A stretch of DNA of 64,000 bases from Erwinia sp. OLFS4. Lineage in GTDB: Bacteria > Pseudomonadota > Gammaproteobacteria > Enterobacterales > Enterobacteriaceae. Shown here one piece after another: positions 50,348 to 64,000 of this stretch. The notes below the pieces were generated by a model that worked only from the letters and a program-made list of their open reading frames with translations, ran no database searches and was not told the DNA's origin. The stretch covers positions 97,619 through 161,618 of the forward strand of contig NZ_MOMB01000049.1 in the NCBI RefSeq assembly GCF_002752165.1, written 5' to 3'. The position numbers and the translations under genes were made by a program. How positions within the stretch are numbered: position 1 is the stretch's first letter; each line of letters begins with the position of its first letter.

Positions 50348-51103
50348 ATGGCCGTTGAAGATACCCAGCCGCTCATCAGCCACCTGATTGAGCTGCGTAA
50401 ACGCCTGCTTAACTGCATTATTGCGGTGGTAGCGATATTTTTCTGTCTGCTTTACTTTTCCAACGATATTTATCATCTGGTTGCCGCACCGCTGATCCAC
50501 CAGATGCCGCATGGCGCAAGCATGATTGCGACCGGCGTGGCGTCCCCATTTTTAACCCCCATAAAGCTGACGGTCATTGTGTCAGTTTTTCTTGCCGTAC
50601 CGATCATCCTTTATCAGGTCTGGGCATTTGTCGCCCCGGCGCTCTATCGTCATGAGCGTAAACTGATTATGCCGCTGTTATTTTCCAGCACGCTGCTGTT
50701 TTATATCGGGGTGGCATTCGCTTATTTTGTGGTGTTTCCTATCGCTTTTGGTTTTTTTTCCAAAACGGCTCCGCAAGGCGTTACCATTGCAACGGATATC
50801 AGCAACTATCTCGATTTTGTCATGACACTGTTTATGGCCTTTGGCGTTTCGTTTGAGGTGCCGATTGCCATTGTTTTGCTGTGCTGGACCGGGGTGACGA
50901 CGCCGCAGGATCTCAAACAAAAACGTCCCTATGTTCTGGTTGGTGCGTTTGTGGTCGGTATGTTTCTGACCCCACCGGATGTTTTTTCTCAGACATTACT
51001 GGCTGTACCGATGTATCTGCTGTTTGAGGTTGGCGTGTTTTTCGCCCGTTTTTATGTTGGTAAAGGGCGGCAGAATGATGATGAGACGCAGCCGGAGCTA
51101 TAA
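50348..51103 (+). CDS. tatC: TatC, Tat signal-recognition subunit
   Basis: Inner-membrane protein with six helices that binds the twin-arginine motif. The 251 residues start [24 protein letters not shown], with the conserved cytoplasmic N-terminal [10 protein letters not shown] segment. [40 protein letters not shown] and [19 protein letters not shown] follow, with the periplasmic Glu (in FGVSFEVP) conserved. The C-terminal tail is short and acidic. tatD begins 89 bases later, a wider gap than between the other tat genes. Confidence 0.98.
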   Translation: MAVEDTQPLISHLIELRKRLLNCIIAVVAIFFCLLYFSNDIYHLVAAPLIHQMPHGASMIATGVASPFLTPIKLTVIVSVFLAVPIILYQVWAFVAPALYRHERKLIMPLLFSSTLLFYIGVAFAYFVVFPIAFGFFSKTAPQGVTIATDISNYLDFVMTLFMAFGVSFEVPIAIVLLCWTGVTTPQDLKQKRPYVLVGAFVVGMFLTPPDVFSQTLLAVPMYLLFEVGVFFARFYVGKGRQNDDETQPEL

Positions 51104-51192
51104 TACGGACGCGCGCTTACCCGGTGTGGGTCGCGGGATGCGGCGGTGTGTTAAATAACCGCCCAGCAGGGTGGTTAATCTCTGGAAGCGTT

Positions 51193-51972
51193 ATGTTTGA
51201 TATTGGTGTTAACCTGACCAGTTCGCAGTTTGACCGGGATCGCCAGCAGGTCGTGACGCGCGCGCAGGCAGCGGGCGTTACCGGCCTGCTCATTACCGGA
51301 ACCAATGCGCTGGAAAGCCAGCAGGCACAAGCGCTGGCGGCGGAACATCAGGGATATTGCTGGTCTACGGCTGGCGTGCATCCCCATCATGCCAGCGAAT
51401 GGTCAGCGCAAGCGGAAGCGATATTGCGCCAGCTTACTCTGCTGCCCCAGGTGGTGGCGATTGGTGAGTGCGGGCTGGATTTTAATCGCAATTTTTCCCC
51501 GCCTGAACAGCAAATTGCTGCTTTCCATGCCCAGCTGGCACTGGCAAGCGAACGGCAAATGCCGGTTTTTATGCATTGTCGTGATGCCCATTCACGTTTT
51601 ATGGCGGTGCTGGCGCCTTGGTTGCCGCAGCTTTCCGGTGGCGTTGTACATTGTTTTACCGGCAATCGGGCTGAACTGGACGAGTGCCTTGCCGCCGGCC
51701 TTTATATTGGTATTACCGGCTGGGTATGCGATGAACGACGCGGTCTTGAACTGCGTGCCTTGTTACCACACATACCTGCCGACAGACTGCTATTGGAAAC
51801 TGATGCTCCCTGGCTGCTACCGCGAGATATGCAGCCGCCACCGGTTTCCCGTCGTAATGAACCCGGTTATCTGCCCCATATTGTTCAGCAGGTTGCCCGC
51901 TGGCGTGGCGAAGCGGCCGAAACAATAGCACAGAGAACCGAAGAGAATACGCGCCGACTTTTTCAGCTTTGA
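51193..51972 (+). CDS. tatD: TatD, metal-dependent 3'-5' nuclease
   Basis: Magnesium-dependent DNase/exonuclease of the amidohydrolase fold, involved in DNA repair in E. coli and not required for Tat export. ATG 51193 gives [20 protein letters not shown] and 259 residues; an in-frame extension to 51124 is not conserved. Motifs: [66 protein letters not shown] and [14 protein letters not shown]. The metal-binding His, Glu and Asp positions are all present. hemB follows after 35 bases. Confidence 0.96.
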   Translation: MFDIGVNLTSSQFDRDRQQVVTRAQAAGVTGLLITGTNALESQQAQALAAEHQGYCWSTAGVHPHHASEWSAQAEAILRQLTLLPQVVAIGECGLDFNRNFSPPEQQIAAFHAQLALASERQMPVFMHCRDAHSRFMAVLAPWLPQLSGGVVHCFTGNRAELDECLAAGLYIGITGWVCDERRGLELRALLPHIPADRLLLETDAPWLLPRDMQPPPVSRRNEPGYLPHIVQQVARWRGEAAETIAQRTEENTRRLFQL

Positions 51973-51992
51973 TAAGGCCGGGCCTTTTGTAA

Positions 51993-53033
<1,041 letters not shown>

Positions 53034-53054
53034 CTTTGTCGCCGCCCGACTGGT

Positions 53055-53549
53055 TTACTGGCCCAGCTTCTGGAACTGATTATTTTCCATGCTGCGGGTG
53101 ACCTGTTTATTAAGCAGGTTCAGCAGCAATATTGAGCGCGCTTCACCGTCTGGTTCGGTGAAAATTGCGCGCAGTCCCTCAAAGGCGCCGGTGGTAATAA
53201 TCACTTCATCCCCCGGCTGCGGCAGGGCCGCGTCAACGCCGGTTGCAGGGGTGTCTTTTTGCAATGCGTCAATTACATCCAGCGGTACGGTGGCCGGATT
53301 GTTACCAAAACGAATAAAATGGCTGACACCACGGGTAGCGCTGATCGTGGTGGTGTGAATGGTTTCCGGATCAAATTCTATAAAAAGATAATTGGGAAAC
53401 AGTGGCTCTTTAACCTGAGTACGCTTTCCACGTACCAGTTTGTCCATGGTAATCATCGGACTCAGGCAGTTCACGGCCTGACGCTCAAGATGTTCTTTAG
53501 CGCGCTTCAGCTGGCCACGTTTGCAGTATAAAAGGTACCAGGATTCCAT
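53055..53549 (-). CDS. rfaH: RfaH, operon-specific transcription elongation factor
   Basis: NusG paralogue that lets RNA polymerase read long surface-polysaccharide operons carrying ops elements, and recruits ribosomes. The 164 residues have an N-terminal NGN domain ([57 protein letters not shown]) and a C-terminal KOW-like domain ([38 protein letters not shown]), which in RfaH can switch from helical to beta form. It converges with hemB and is divergent from ubiD. In E. coli rfaH lies next to tatD. Confidence 0.97.
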   Translation of the reverse strand: MESWYLLYCKRGQLKRAKEHLERQAVNCLSPMITMDKLVRGKRTQVKEPLFPNYLFIEFDPETIHTTTISATRGVSHFIRFGNNPATVPLDVIDALQKDTPATGVDAALPQPGDEVIITTGAFEGLRAIFTEPDGEARSILLLNLLNKQVTRSMENNQFQKLGQ

Positions 53550-53748
53550 ATATATCGCTTTTCACCTGTCTGGTAGCTAAGAATAGCAAACTCGCAATGA
53601 TAGTTATAGCCATGGTTGCTGGCAACTTCTCTCTAATGGCGGGGTGAGGCTGATGCAAAACGGCTTTTACCGTTTGCTGCCGCGAAGGTATCGCGTCAGG
53701 AAATTGGATCCTATAATGGTGTCCCCATAGAGAGTAAAAAGAGAAGTC

Positions 53749-55248
53749 ATGAAATACCACGACTTGCGCGATTTTATTGCCCTGCTTGAACAGCGCGGGG
53801 AGCTGAAAAGAATTAAGCAGCCGATTGATCCCTGCCTCGAAATGACTGAGATTGCCGATCGCACATTACGCGCTGGCGGTCCGGCGCTGTTATTTGAAAA
53901 TCCTAAGGGTTACCACATGCCGGTGCTGTGCAATTTGTTCGGCACGCCGGGACGTGTAGCACTGGGTATGGGACAGGAAGATGTTACTGCGTTGCGTGAC
54001 GTTGGCAGGTTGCTGGCTTTTCTGAAAGAGCCAGAACCGCCGCGCGGGTTTCGTGATTTTTTCGATAAAATTCCTCAGTGGAAACAAGTGCTGAATATGC
54101 CGACTAAACGGCTGCACAGTGCACCTTGTCAGCAGCTGGTGTGGCAAGGCGATGATGTTGATCTCCAGCGTATTCCAATCATGAAATGCTGGCCGGAAGA
54201 TGCGGCACCCCTGATTACCTGGGGATTAACCGTCACCCGGGGGCCGGCTAAAGAGCGTCAGAATCTGGGCATATACCGTCAGCAGCTTATTGGCCGGAAT
54301 AAGCTGATAATGCGCTGGCTGTCTCATCGCGGTGGCGCGCTGGATTTTCAGGAGTGGTGCCAGCAGCATCCCGGTGAACGTTTCCCCGTGGCGGTAGCGC
54401 TGGGTGCCGATCCGGCAACCATTCTCGGCGCGGTGACGCCGGTTCCCGATACGCTTTCTGAATATGCTTTCGCCGGCTTATTGCGTGGTACCAAAACGGA
54501 AGTAGTGAAGTGTATTTCCAATCAACTTGAGGTGCCGGCGAGTGCGGAAATTGTGCTTGAAGGCTATATTGACCCCACTGAGCTGGCACCGGAAGGCCCT
54601 TATGGTGACCATACCGGTTATTACAATGAAGTCGACAGCTTCCCGGTGTTTACCGTGACCCATATTACCCAGCGCAGTGATGCGATTTATCATTCCACCT
54701 ATACCGGACGTCCGCCTGATGAACCGGCGGTATTAGGTGTGGCATTAAATGAAGTTTTTGTGCCGATTTTGCAAAAACAGTTTCCGGAAATTGTAGATTT
54801 TTATCTGCCGCCAGAGGGGTGTTCATACCGCCTGGCGGTGGTCACGATGAAAAAACAGTATGCCGGACATGCAAAACGCGTAATGATGGGCGTCTGGTCT
54901 TTTTTACGGCAATTTATGTATACCAAGTTCGTTATTGTTTGTGATGATGACGTTAATGCCCGTGACTGGAATGATGTTATCTGGGCCATTACAACCCGGA
55001 TGGACCCGGCCCGGGATACGGTTTTAGTGGAAAACACGCCGATTGATTATCTGGATTTTGCCTCGCCGGTTTCCGGTCTGGGGTCAAAGATGGGCATGGA
55101 TGCAACCAATAAATGGCCTGGTGAAACCACGCGCGAGTGGGGGCGTCCGATCCGTAAAGATCCTGATGTTACCGCACGCATTGATGCTATCTGGGATGAA
55201 CTGGCAATTATGACTACGTCCGCTGCTAAAACGGACAAACTGATTTAA
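53749..55248 (+). CDS. ubiD: UbiD, 4-hydroxy-3-polyprenylbenzoate decarboxylase
   Basis: Prenyl-FMN-dependent decarboxylase of ubiquinone synthesis; the cofactor is made by UbiX. The 499 residues start [22 protein letters not shown]. Conserved are [130 protein letters not shown] (acidic catalytic region) and [20 protein letters not shown]-like element at 53712-53717 lies just upstream and may be its -10. fre follows closely. Confidence 0.98.
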   Translation: MKYHDLRDFIALLEQRGELKRIKQPIDPCLEMTEIADRTLRAGGPALLFENPKGYHMPVLCNLFGTPGRVALGMGQEDVTALRDVGRLLAFLKEPEPPRGFRDFFDKIPQWKQVLNMPTKRLHSAPCQQLVWQGDDVDLQRIPIMKCWPEDAAPLITWGLTVTRGPAKERQNLGIYRQQLIGRNKLIMRWLSHRGGALDFQEWCQQHPGERFPVAVALGADPATILGAVTPVPDTLSEYAFAGLLRGTKTEVVKCISNQLEVPASAEIVLEGYIDPTELAPEGPYGDHTGYYNEVDSFPVFTVTHITQRSDAIYHSTYTGRPPDEPAVLGVALNEVFVPILQKQFPEIVDFYLPPEGCSYRLAVVTMKKQYAGHAKRVMMGVWSFLRQFMYTKFVIVCDDDVNARDWNDVIWAITTRMDPARDTVLVENTPIDYLDFASPVSGLGSKMGMDATNKWPGETTREWGRPIRKDPDVTARIDAIWDELAIMTTSAAKTDKLI

Positions 55249-55271
55249 TCATGACCCTGCAGAGCGAACGC

Positions 55272-55973
55272 ATGACAACATTGAGCTGTAAAGTGACCTC
55301 GGTTGAGGCGATTACGGATACCGTGTACCGGGTACGCCTGGTGCCGGCCGCAGATTTTAGTTTTCGTGCCGGCCAGTATCTTATGGTGGTCATGGAAGAA
55401 AGTGATAAACGGCCTTTCTCGCTGGCATCGACGCCGATGGAAAAAGATATTATCGAGCTGCATATCGGGGCTTCTGAACTTAATCTGTATGCAATGGCAG
55501 TGATGGACCGTATTAAGCAGGATCGGGAGATCACGGTTGATATTCCCCATGGCGACGCATGGCTGCGTGAGGAAAGCGAGCGGCCACTTATTTTGATTGC
55601 CGGCGGTACCGGGTTTTCTTATGTACGTTCAATTCTGCTGACCGCGCTGGCGCAGCAACCCGATCGCCATATCGCTCTTTACTGGGGCGGGCGGGAATTA
55701 AAACATCTTTATGACCTGGATGAACTTAATGCACTGGCTGTGCGTCATACCCGTCTTAATATTATTCCGGTTGTTGAGCAGCCTGAAGCAGACTGGTCTG
55801 GACGTCACGGCACGGTACTGACGGCAGTGATGCAGGATTATGCCTCCCTGGCGGGTCATGATATTTATATTGCCGGCCGTTTTGAAATGGCCAAAATAGC
55901 CCGCGAGCGCTTTTGCGCCGAGCGCGGTGCGGAAGAGGCGACAATGTATGGCGATGCGTTTGCCTTTATCTGA
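55272..55973 (+). CDS. fre: Fre, NAD(P)H-flavin reductase
   Basis: Reduces free flavins (riboflavin, FMN) with NAD(P)H. ATG 55272 gives [23 protein letters not shown] and 233 residues, the E. coli length; seven earlier in-frame codons are not conserved. A flavin-binding beta barrel with [10 protein letters not shown] is followed by the pyridine-nucleotide domain with [52 protein letters not shown] and the terminal GDAFAFI. It follows ubiD by 23 bases. Confidence 0.97.
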   Translation: MTTLSCKVTSVEAITDTVYRVRLVPAADFSFRAGQYLMVVMEESDKRPFSLASTPMEKDIIELHIGASELNLYAMAVMDRIKQDREITVDIPHGDAWLREESERPLILIAGGTGFSYVRSILLTALAQQPDRHIALYWGGRELKHLYDLDELNALAVRHTRLNIIPVVEQPEADWSGRHGTVLTAVMQDYASLAGHDIYIAGRFEMAKIARERFCAERGAEEATMYGDAFAFI

Positions 55974-55985
55974 TCGCTGACAATG

Positions 55986-56010
55986 AAAAAACGCCGGACC
56001 AGCGCCGGCG
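55986..56010 (-). terminator. Intrinsic terminator of fadBA
   Basis: On the minus strand, stem CGCCGG/CCGGCG with a seven-base loop is followed by TTTTTT (complement of 55986-55991). It lies about 55 bases after the fadA stop and just after the convergent fre stop. Confidence 0.8.
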
Positions 56011-56064
56011 GAAATCTTCAGCAAACATACGGCCACTTCGACATATTTAGCGGCTAATGGCAGG

Positions 56065-59425
<3,361 letters not shown>

Positions 59426-59451
59426 GGTGTTCTCCTGAATCTACCCAAAGG

Positions 59452-59468
59452 ATCTGGTCTTACCAGTT
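59452..59468 (-). promoter_or_regulatory. FadR operator upstream of fadB
   Basis: The 17-mer ATCTGGTCTTACCAGTT matches the FadR consensus (CTGGT and ACCAG arms around a short spacer) and resembles the E. coli fadBA operator ATCTGGTACGACCAGAT. It lies 27-43 bases upstream of the fadB ATG, where FadR would repress until long-chain acyl-CoA is present. Confidence 0.85.
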
Positions 59469-59488
59469 GAGGTAAGTGTGAGATTGAT

Positions 59489-59503
59489 GTTAATAAAATG
59501 CAA
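59489..59503. promoter_or_regulatory. ArcA-like site in the fadB-pepQ gap
   Basis: GTTAATAAAATGCAA matches the ArcA-P consensus GTTAATTAAATGTTA at 12 of 15 positions, about 65 bases upstream of the fadB ATG. Repression of fad genes by ArcA under low oxygen is known in E. coli. The sequence is AT-rich, so a chance match is possible. Confidence 0.4.
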
Positions 59504-59606
59504 AAAAACATCTGTAAATTGCTGTAACGATCACATCGACCAGAGAGGGCTAATGGCGTGCGGGCTATGATAAGATGCTGGCAACAGACTGAACGGGAGG
59601 TGTGTG

Positions 59607-60938
59607 ATGGATTCACTGGTGGCGCTGTATCAGGAGCATCTGCAAGTTTTACAGCGCAGAGCGCAACAGGCACTGGCACGTGCATCGCTGGACGCGATGT
59701 TGATACATTCTGGTGAACTGCTAACGGTTTTTCTTGACGATCATGACTATCCATTCAAAGTAAACCCACAGTTTAAGCACTGGATACCGGTCACAGATCT
59801 GGCTAACTGCTGGTTGTGGGTTGATGGGGTGAATAAACCCAAACTGTGGTTTTATTCTCCGATTGATTACTGGCACAAAGTGCAGCCAGTGCCACAAGAT
59901 TTCTGGACGGCTGAAATCGATATTATGGTGCTGCGTGATGCCAGTGAAATTGGCCGTTTACTGCCAGCCCAGCGTGAAAATATTGCGTATATTGGCCCGG
60001 CTGTGTCGCGTGCCTCTCAGTTGGGATTGCCTGCTGAACATATCAACCCACAGGGGCTGATTGATTATCTGCATTTTTATCGTGGGTATAAAACTCCCTA
60101 TGAACTGACCTGTATGCGCCAGGCGCAGAAAATTGCCGTACTTGGACATCAGGCAGCGAAAGAGGCTTTTCTGTCGGAAATGAGTGAGTTTGATATCAAC
60201 ATGGCCTATCTCAGTGCGACGGGGCACCGTGACACTGATGTGCCTTACGGTAATATTGTGGCATTGAATGAACATGCAGCCATATTGCATTATACCCAGC
60301 CTGAACAGCAGGTTCCCCGACAGCTGCGGAGTTTCCTGCTGGATGCAGGGGCTGAATATAATGGCTATGCGGCGGATATTACCCGCAGTTATGCCGCCCA
60401 GCCGGACAGTGAGTTCGCGGCACTGGTAGCGGACATGGATGGCGAGCAACAGGCATTAATCGCCGACCTGAAAACCGGTGTGCGTTACAGTGATTATCAT
60501 CAGCAAATGAATCAGCGTATCGCCCGCTTGCTGATCAGGCATGATTTGGTGAAAGGGTTAAGTGAAGAGGCGCTGGTGGCGGAAAATATCACTGCTGCTT
60601 TTATGCCTCATGGTTTGGGTCATCCGTTAGGTTTACAGGTACATGATGTGGGCGGTTTTATGCAGGATGATTACGGCACGCAGCTGGCTGCACCGCGACA
60701 ATATCCCTATCTGCGTTGTACCCGGATACTGGAACCTGGCATGGTACTGACTATTGAACCCGGTATCTATTTTATCGGGTCGTTGCTGGCGCCCTGGCGG
60801 GAAAGTCGTTTTAGCTCATTGTTTAACTGGGGGCGTATTGACACCTTTAAAGCCTACGGTGGTATTCGCATTGAAGATAACGTGGTATTCCATGATAACC
60901 GCATTGAAAATATGACCCGCGCGCTTAATTTGCACTGA
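59607..60938 (+). CDS. pepQ: PepQ, Xaa-Pro dipeptidase
   Basis: Manganese-dependent prolidase that cleaves X-Pro dipeptides (and organophosphates as a side activity). ATG 59607 follows GGGAGG and gives 443 residues as in E. coli; a GTG just before is in frame. The pita-bread catalytic domain has [20 protein letters not shown] (two aspartate ligands), [19 protein letters not shown] (His), [11 protein letters not shown] (Glu) and [14 protein letters not shown] (Glu). The N-terminal half ([26 protein letters not shown]) is the prolidase-specific cap. It overlaps yigZ by one base. Confidence 0.97.
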   Translation: MDSLVALYQEHLQVLQRRAQQALARASLDAMLIHSGELLTVFLDDHDYPFKVNPQFKHWIPVTDLANCWLWVDGVNKPKLWFYSPIDYWHKVQPVPQDFWTAEIDIMVLRDASEIGRLLPAQRENIAYIGPAVSRASQLGLPAEHINPQGLIDYLHFYRGYKTPYELTCMRQAQKIAVLGHQAAKEAFLSEMSEFDINMAYLSATGHRDTDVPYGNIVALNEHAAILHYTQPEQQVPRQLRSFLLDAGAEYNGYAADITRSYAAQPDSEFAALVADMDGEQQALIADLKTGVRYSDYHQQMNQRIARLLIRHDLVKGLSEEALVAENITAAFMPHGLGHPLGLQVHDVGGFMQDDYGTQLAAPRQYPYLRCTRILEPGMVLTIEPGIYFIGSLLAPWRESRFSSLFNWGRIDTFKAYGGIRIEDNVVFHDNRIENMTRALNLH

Positions 60939-61549
60939 TGGACGCTTATGATATTCCTGCTGAAACGGTCAGTTTTAGCGAAGAGATAAAAAAAAGCCGC
61001 TTTATTACGCTATTGCAGCATACTGAAGGCGTGATGGCCGCGCGTGAGTTTGTACAACATATTCGTCAGCAACATCCGGATGCCCGGCACCATTGCTGGG
61101 CCTGGGTTGCCGGTGCGCCAGACGACTCACAACAGCTGGGTTTTTCCGATGATGGTGAACCGTCGGGTACTGCCGGTAAGCCTATGCTGGCACAGCTGAT
61201 GGGCAGCGGTGTAGGGGAGGTTACCGCCGTGGTAATACGTTATTACGGCGGTATTCAGTTGGGAACGGGCGGACTGGTAAAAGCATACGGAAACGGTGTT
61301 CAGCAGGCATTAAAGCAACTGGTGCGCCAGCGGAAAGTACCGATGCTCACTTTCAGGTTATGCTGTGATTACGCACAATTGTCTGATATTGAAAGGCTAA
61401 TTCAATGGGCGTCGGGCACGCTGCTTGCCTCTGAGTTCACTGAGCAGGTCACATTGCGACTGGCATTGCCTTACGGTCAGATCGTCGGTTTTACAATGCG
61501 CCTGAGCGATCTCAGCCGTGGCGGGCTCAATCTTGAGCCGTTGAATTAA
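60938..61549 (+). CDS. yigZ: YigZ, IMPACT/UPF0029 family protein
   Basis: Member of the IMPACT family (ribosomal protein S5 domain 2-like plus a DUF1949 ferredoxin-like domain); its function in bacteria is not settled. The 203 residues start PAETVSFSEEIKKSRFITLLQHT, then ARHHCWAWVAGAPDDSQQLGFSDDGEPSGTAGKPMLAQL and VVIRYYGGIQLGTGGLVKAYG, the family signature. The C-terminal part (LSDIERLIQWASGTLLASEFTEQVTL) is DUF1949-like. It is coupled to pepQ by a one-base overlap, and trkH follows after 17 bases. Confidence 0.95.
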   Translation: MDAYDIPAETVSFSEEIKKSRFITLLQHTEGVMAAREFVQHIRQQHPDARHHCWAWVAGAPDDSQQLGFSDDGEPSGTAGKPMLAQLMGSGVGEVTAVVIRYYGGIQLGTGGLVKAYGNGVQQALKQLVRQRKVPMLTFRLCCDYAQLSDIERLIQWASGTLLASEFTEQVTLRLALPYGQIVGFTMRLSDLSRGGLNLEPLN

Positions 61550-61566
61550 TGAGTTAAGGAACTCTC

Positions 61567-63018
61567 ATGCATTTTCGTGCCATCACCCGTATTGTCGGTT
61601 TGCTGGTTATTCTTTTCTCTGGGACCATGATCGTACCAGGTCTGGTGGCGCTTATTTATCGCGACGGTGCCGGAAGGGCTTTTACCCAGACTTTTTTTAT
61701 GGCGCTGGCGATTGGGTTATTGTTGTGGTGGCCTAATCGTAAGCAGCGTAGTGAACTGAAATCCCGCGAAGGGTTTTTAATCGTCGTGCTTTTCTGGACG
61801 GTGCTGGGTAGCGTGGGGGCGATGCCCTTTATTTTTTCCGAGCACCCCAATCTGTCTATTACCGATGCATTTTTCGAGTCTTTTTCCGGGCTGACGACGA
61901 CGGGGGCAACCACTCTGGTTGGGCTGGACTCTTTACCTAAAGCCATTTTGTTTTATCGTCAGATGCTGCAGTGGTTTGGCGGCATGGGTATTATCGTTCT
62001 GGCGGTGGCTATTCTGCCTATCCTCGGTGTAGGGGGAATGCAGCTTTATCGTGCAGAAATGCCCGGTCCGTTAAAAGATAATAAAATGCGTCCACGAATT
62101 GCGGAAACGGCGAAAACGCTCTGGCTTATCTATGTGCTACTGACCGTTGCTTGCACCCTTTCACTTTGGCTGGCTGGAATGTCTTTCTTTGATGCGATAA
62201 GCCACAGCTTTTCTACTATCGCGATAGGGGGATTTTCCACCCATGATGCCAGTATCGGTTATTTTGCCAGTCCGACGATTAACACCATTATTGCTATTTT
62301 TTTACTGATTTCCGGCTGTAATTATGGCCTCCATTTCGCCTTGCTGAGCGGGCGCAACCTGAAAGTTTACTGGCGTGATCCAGAGTTTCGCATGTTTATT
62401 GGCGTCCAGCTGACGCTTGTGCTGGTCTGTACGCTGGTACTTTACTTCCACAATGTCTATGTCAGCGTCGGGCAGACAATTAATCAGGCATTTTTTCAGG
62501 TAGTGTCGATGGCAACCACCGCAGGTTTTACCACCGACAGCATTGCCCGCTGGCCTCTGTTCTTACCGGTATTGTTACTATGTTCTGCGTTTATCGGTGG
62601 CTGTGCGGGCTCAACCGGTGGCGGTTTGAAAGTGATTCGTATTCTGCTGTTATTTAAGCAGGGATATCGTGAATTAAAGCGGCTGGTGCATCCGAATGCG
62701 GTATATACCATTAAGCTGGGGCATCGTGCACTGGGCGAGCGAATTCTTGAAGCCGTATGGGGGTTTTTCTCTGCCTATGCGCTGGTATTCATTCTTAGCA
62801 TGCTGGCCATTATTGCGACTGGTGTTGATGACTTTTCGGCCTTTGCCGCTGTTGCTGCAACGCTGAATAATCTTGGCCCTGGATTAGGCGTGGTGGCGGA
62901 TAATTTCACGTCAATGAATGATGTTGCAAAATGGATTCTTATTTCAACTATGCTGTTTGGACGACTGGAGGTTTTCACGTTGCTGGTACTGTTTACCCCG
63001 ACCTTCTGGCGTGAATAA
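61567..63018 (+). CDS. trkH: TrkH, low-affinity potassium uptake channel subunit
   Basis: Inner-membrane K+ channel subunit of the Trk system, gated by TrkA. The 483 residues match E. coli. Four selectivity-filter repeats are recognisable: SGLTTTGATTLVGLD, STIAIGGFSTHDASIG, MATTAGFTTDSI and NNLGPGLGVVADNF. QMLQWFGGMGIIVLAVAILPILGVGGMQLY and LLLCSAFIGGCAGSTGGGLKVIR are also highly conserved. It lies 15 bases before hemG. Confidence 0.98.
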   Translation: MHFRAITRIVGLLVILFSGTMIVPGLVALIYRDGAGRAFTQTFFMALAIGLLLWWPNRKQRSELKSREGFLIVVLFWTVLGSVGAMPFIFSEHPNLSITDAFFESFSGLTTTGATTLVGLDSLPKAILFYRQMLQWFGGMGIIVLAVAILPILGVGGMQLYRAEMPGPLKDNKMRPRIAETAKTLWLIYVLLTVACTLSLWLAGMSFFDAISHSFSTIAIGGFSTHDASIGYFASPTINTIIAIFLLISGCNYGLHFALLSGRNLKVYWRDPEFRMFIGVQLTLVLVCTLVLYFHNVYVSVGQTINQAFFQVVSMATTAGFTTDSIARWPLFLPVLLLCSAFIGGCAGSTGGGLKVIRILLLFKQGYRELKRLVHPNAVYTIKLGHRALGERILEAVWGFFSAYALVFILSMLAIIATGVDDFSAFAAVAATLNNLGPGLGVVADNFTSMNDVAKWILISTMLFGRLEVFTLLVLFTPTFWRE

Positions 63019-63033
63019 CAGGGAGTATAAATA

Positions 63034-63570
63034 TTGAAAACGCTGATTATATTTTCCAGCCGTGATGGACAAACTCATGCAATCTCTGCGGCAATTGCTT
63101 CGGAAATTAAGCATATCCAACCTTGCGATATACTTAATATCATGCACGCCAGCAGTATTGAATGGGAACAGTATGATCGTATATTGATTGGTGCCTCAAT
63201 ACGTTATGGACACTTTCATCCCGCGCTGGCTAAATTTGTTGCCGCTAACCTTACGGCTCTCCGTGAACGTGTGAGCGGTTTTTTTTCCGTCAATCTGACG
63301 GCGCGGAAACCTGAAAAACGTAGCCCACAAACGAATGCCTATACCCGTAAATTTCTGCTCAGTACCCCCTGGGCGCCAGACTGTTGTGCTGTTTTCGCCG
63401 GTGCATTACGTTATCCGCGTTATAGCTGGTATGACCGTATTATGATCCAGTTCATCATGCGCATGACCGGCGGGGAAACTAACGCCAGTAAAGAAGTAGA
63501 GTATACCGACTGGCAACAGGTCAGGCGATTTGCTCAGGATTTTGCCGCCCTGCCAGGTAAAACGGCCTGA
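63034..63570 (+). CDS. hemG: HemG, menaquinone-dependent protoporphyrinogen IX oxidase
   Basis: Flavodoxin-like FMN protein that oxidises protoporphyrinogen IX to protoporphyrin IX, linked to the respiratory chain. The start is TTG 63034 (MKTLIIFSSRDGQTHAISAAIASEI), spaced from GGGAG; E. coli uses GTG at the same place. The 178 residues contain the FMN loop IFSSRDGQT, the RILIGASIRYGHFHPALAKFV segment, SVNLTARKPEKRSPQTNAY (the long chain insertion specific to HemG) and AGALRYPRYSWYDRIMIQFIMRMTGGET. It is followed by the rrn promoter region, as in E. coli rrnA. Confidence 0.97.
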   Translation: MKTLIIFSSRDGQTHAISAAIASEIKHIQPCDILNIMHASSIEWEQYDRILIGASIRYGHFHPALAKFVAANLTALRERVSGFFSVNLTARKPEKRSPQTNAYTRKFLLSTPWAPDCCAVFAGALRYPRYSWYDRIMIQFIMRMTGGETNASKEVEYTDWQQVRRFAQDFAALPGKTA

Positions 63571-63625
63571 AAATAAACAGGCTGGTGAAAATTAAAACGG
63601 TCAGCGTTATTTTCGCAATTAGCAC

Positions 63626-63653
63626 TTGTCAGCGCGTCTGAAGTCCCTATAAT
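63626..63653 (+). promoter_or_regulatory. rrn P1 promoter
   Basis: -35 TTGTCA (63626-63631) and -10 TATAAT (63648-63653), spacer 16 bases, then a GCGCC discriminator and CCACTGACACGG, as in E. coli rrn P1. The short spacer and GC discriminator are typical of ppGpp/DksA control. AT-rich upstream bases (UP element) lie around 63571-63620. Confidence 0.92.
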
Positions 63654-63746
63654 GCGCCTCCACTGACACGGCATGGCGGTAACGCAGGCCGGGTTAGCGG
63701 GGGATGAAATCGATAGATTTCCCGCAGATGAGACGGGAGAAAATCC

Positions 63747-63774
63747 TTGACTCTTCAGCGGCAAAGCGTAATAT
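63747..63774 (+). promoter_or_regulatory. rrn P2 promoter
   Basis: -35 TTGACT (63747-63752) and -10 TAATAT (63769-63774) with a 16-base spacer, 121 bases downstream of P1, match the standard tandem rrn arrangement. Confidence 0.85.
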
Positions 63775-63785
63775 ACGCAACCCGC

Positions 63786-63817
63786 GCCACACGAGAAAGT
63801 GGCACTGCTCTTTAACA
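63786..63817 (+). promoter_or_regulatory. rrn antitermination leader (boxB-like hairpin and boxA)
   Basis: A GCCAC/GTGGC hairpin (63786-63803) is followed by TGCTCTTTAACA (63806-63817), the exact boxA sequence that NusB/NusE and SuhB bind to prevent Rho termination in rRNA operons. Confidence 0.9.
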
Positions 63818-63972
63818 ATTTATCAGACAATCTGTGTGGGCACTCGCAGGATTGATATGGCAAAACTATTTGTAGTATCAAGTCTTGAAGAGTGAACGCG
63901 TAAATTCATTACGTAACCGTCGGGTTTAAATACCGGACGGAGAGTTTAATTCTTTGAGCATCAGACGCTTTT

Positions 63973-64000
63973 AAATTGAAGAGTTTGATCATGGCTCAGA
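63973..64000 (+). rRNA. rrs: 16S ribosomal RNA, 5' end (truncated by window edge)
   Basis: The window ends 28 bases into a 16S rRNA gene, with AAATTGAAGAGTTTGATCAT and then GGCTCAGA, the universal 5' end. By position after hemG it corresponds to rrnA of E. coli. Too short to identify the species. Confidence 0.97.

Overview
This is a chromosomal window of an enterobacterium (order Enterobacterales). Almost every gene has a recognisable Escherichia coli counterpart. The gene order follows the E. coli segment that runs from the enterobacterial common antigen (ECA) cluster through hemYXDC, cyaA, dapF, xerC, uvrD, corA, recQ, metE, udp, ubiEJB, tatABC and fadBA to hemG and a ribosomal RNA operon. 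I cannot fix the genus from sequence alone. Loss of rffGH from the ECA cluster, hemB beside tatD, and glpTQ beside yigM point to a lineage other than E. coli/Salmonella, perhaps the Erwinia/Pantoea side of the order (inference, low certainty).

Layout. 1-9698: ECA genes wzzE (5' end outside the window), wecB, wecC, wecD, wecE, wzxE, wecF, wzyE and wecG, tightly packed and mostly overlapping by 1-4 bases. 9824-10373: a four-gene tRNA operon (Arg-CCG, His-GTG, Leu-CAG, Pro-TGG) with promoter and terminator. 10513-10857: the GlmZ small RNA with a sigma-54 promoter and an upstream GlrR-type site. 10898-14929: the haem operon hemCDXY on the minus strand. 15098-21759: cyaA, cyaY (opposite strand), lptM, dapF, yigA, xerC, yigB. 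21816-25925: uvrD, a cupin gene on the opposite strand, and corA with a structured leader carrying a short upstream reading frame. 25944-33670: rarD, yigI, pldA, recQ, rhtC, rhtB, pldB, yigL. 33718-42868: glpTQ, yigM (bioP), metR/metE, an orphan DNA methyltransferase, and a dienelactone hydrolase (ysgA). 43011-49442: udp with a CRP/CytR control region, a tyrosine-phosphatase-like gene, rmuC, ubiE, ubiJ, ubiB. 49560-53549: tatA, tatB, tatC, tatD, hemB, rfaH. 53749-63570: ubiD, fre, fadBA with a FadR operator, pepQ, yigZ, trkH, hemG. 63626-64000: rrn P1 and P2, antitermination leader, and the first bases of 16S rRNA.

How the genes work together. The main themes are envelope glycan synthesis (ECA), haem synthesis (hemC, D, B, G plus the accessory hemX and hemY), ubiquinone synthesis (ubiE, J, B, D), Tat protein export, and carbon-responsive catabolism (cyaA, udp, glpTQ, fadBA). 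Several control sites are readable: CRP at cyaA, udp and glpT; CytR at udp; FadR at fadB; sigma-54/GlrR at glmZ; and a LexA-like palindrome at uvrD.

No phage, insertion sequence, CRISPR array, restriction system or obvious pseudogene was seen. The points most worth following up are the orphan methyltransferase, the corA leader, the absence of rffGH, the aspartate-type HemB, and the lineage-specific insertions (cupin, phosphatase, glpTQ).
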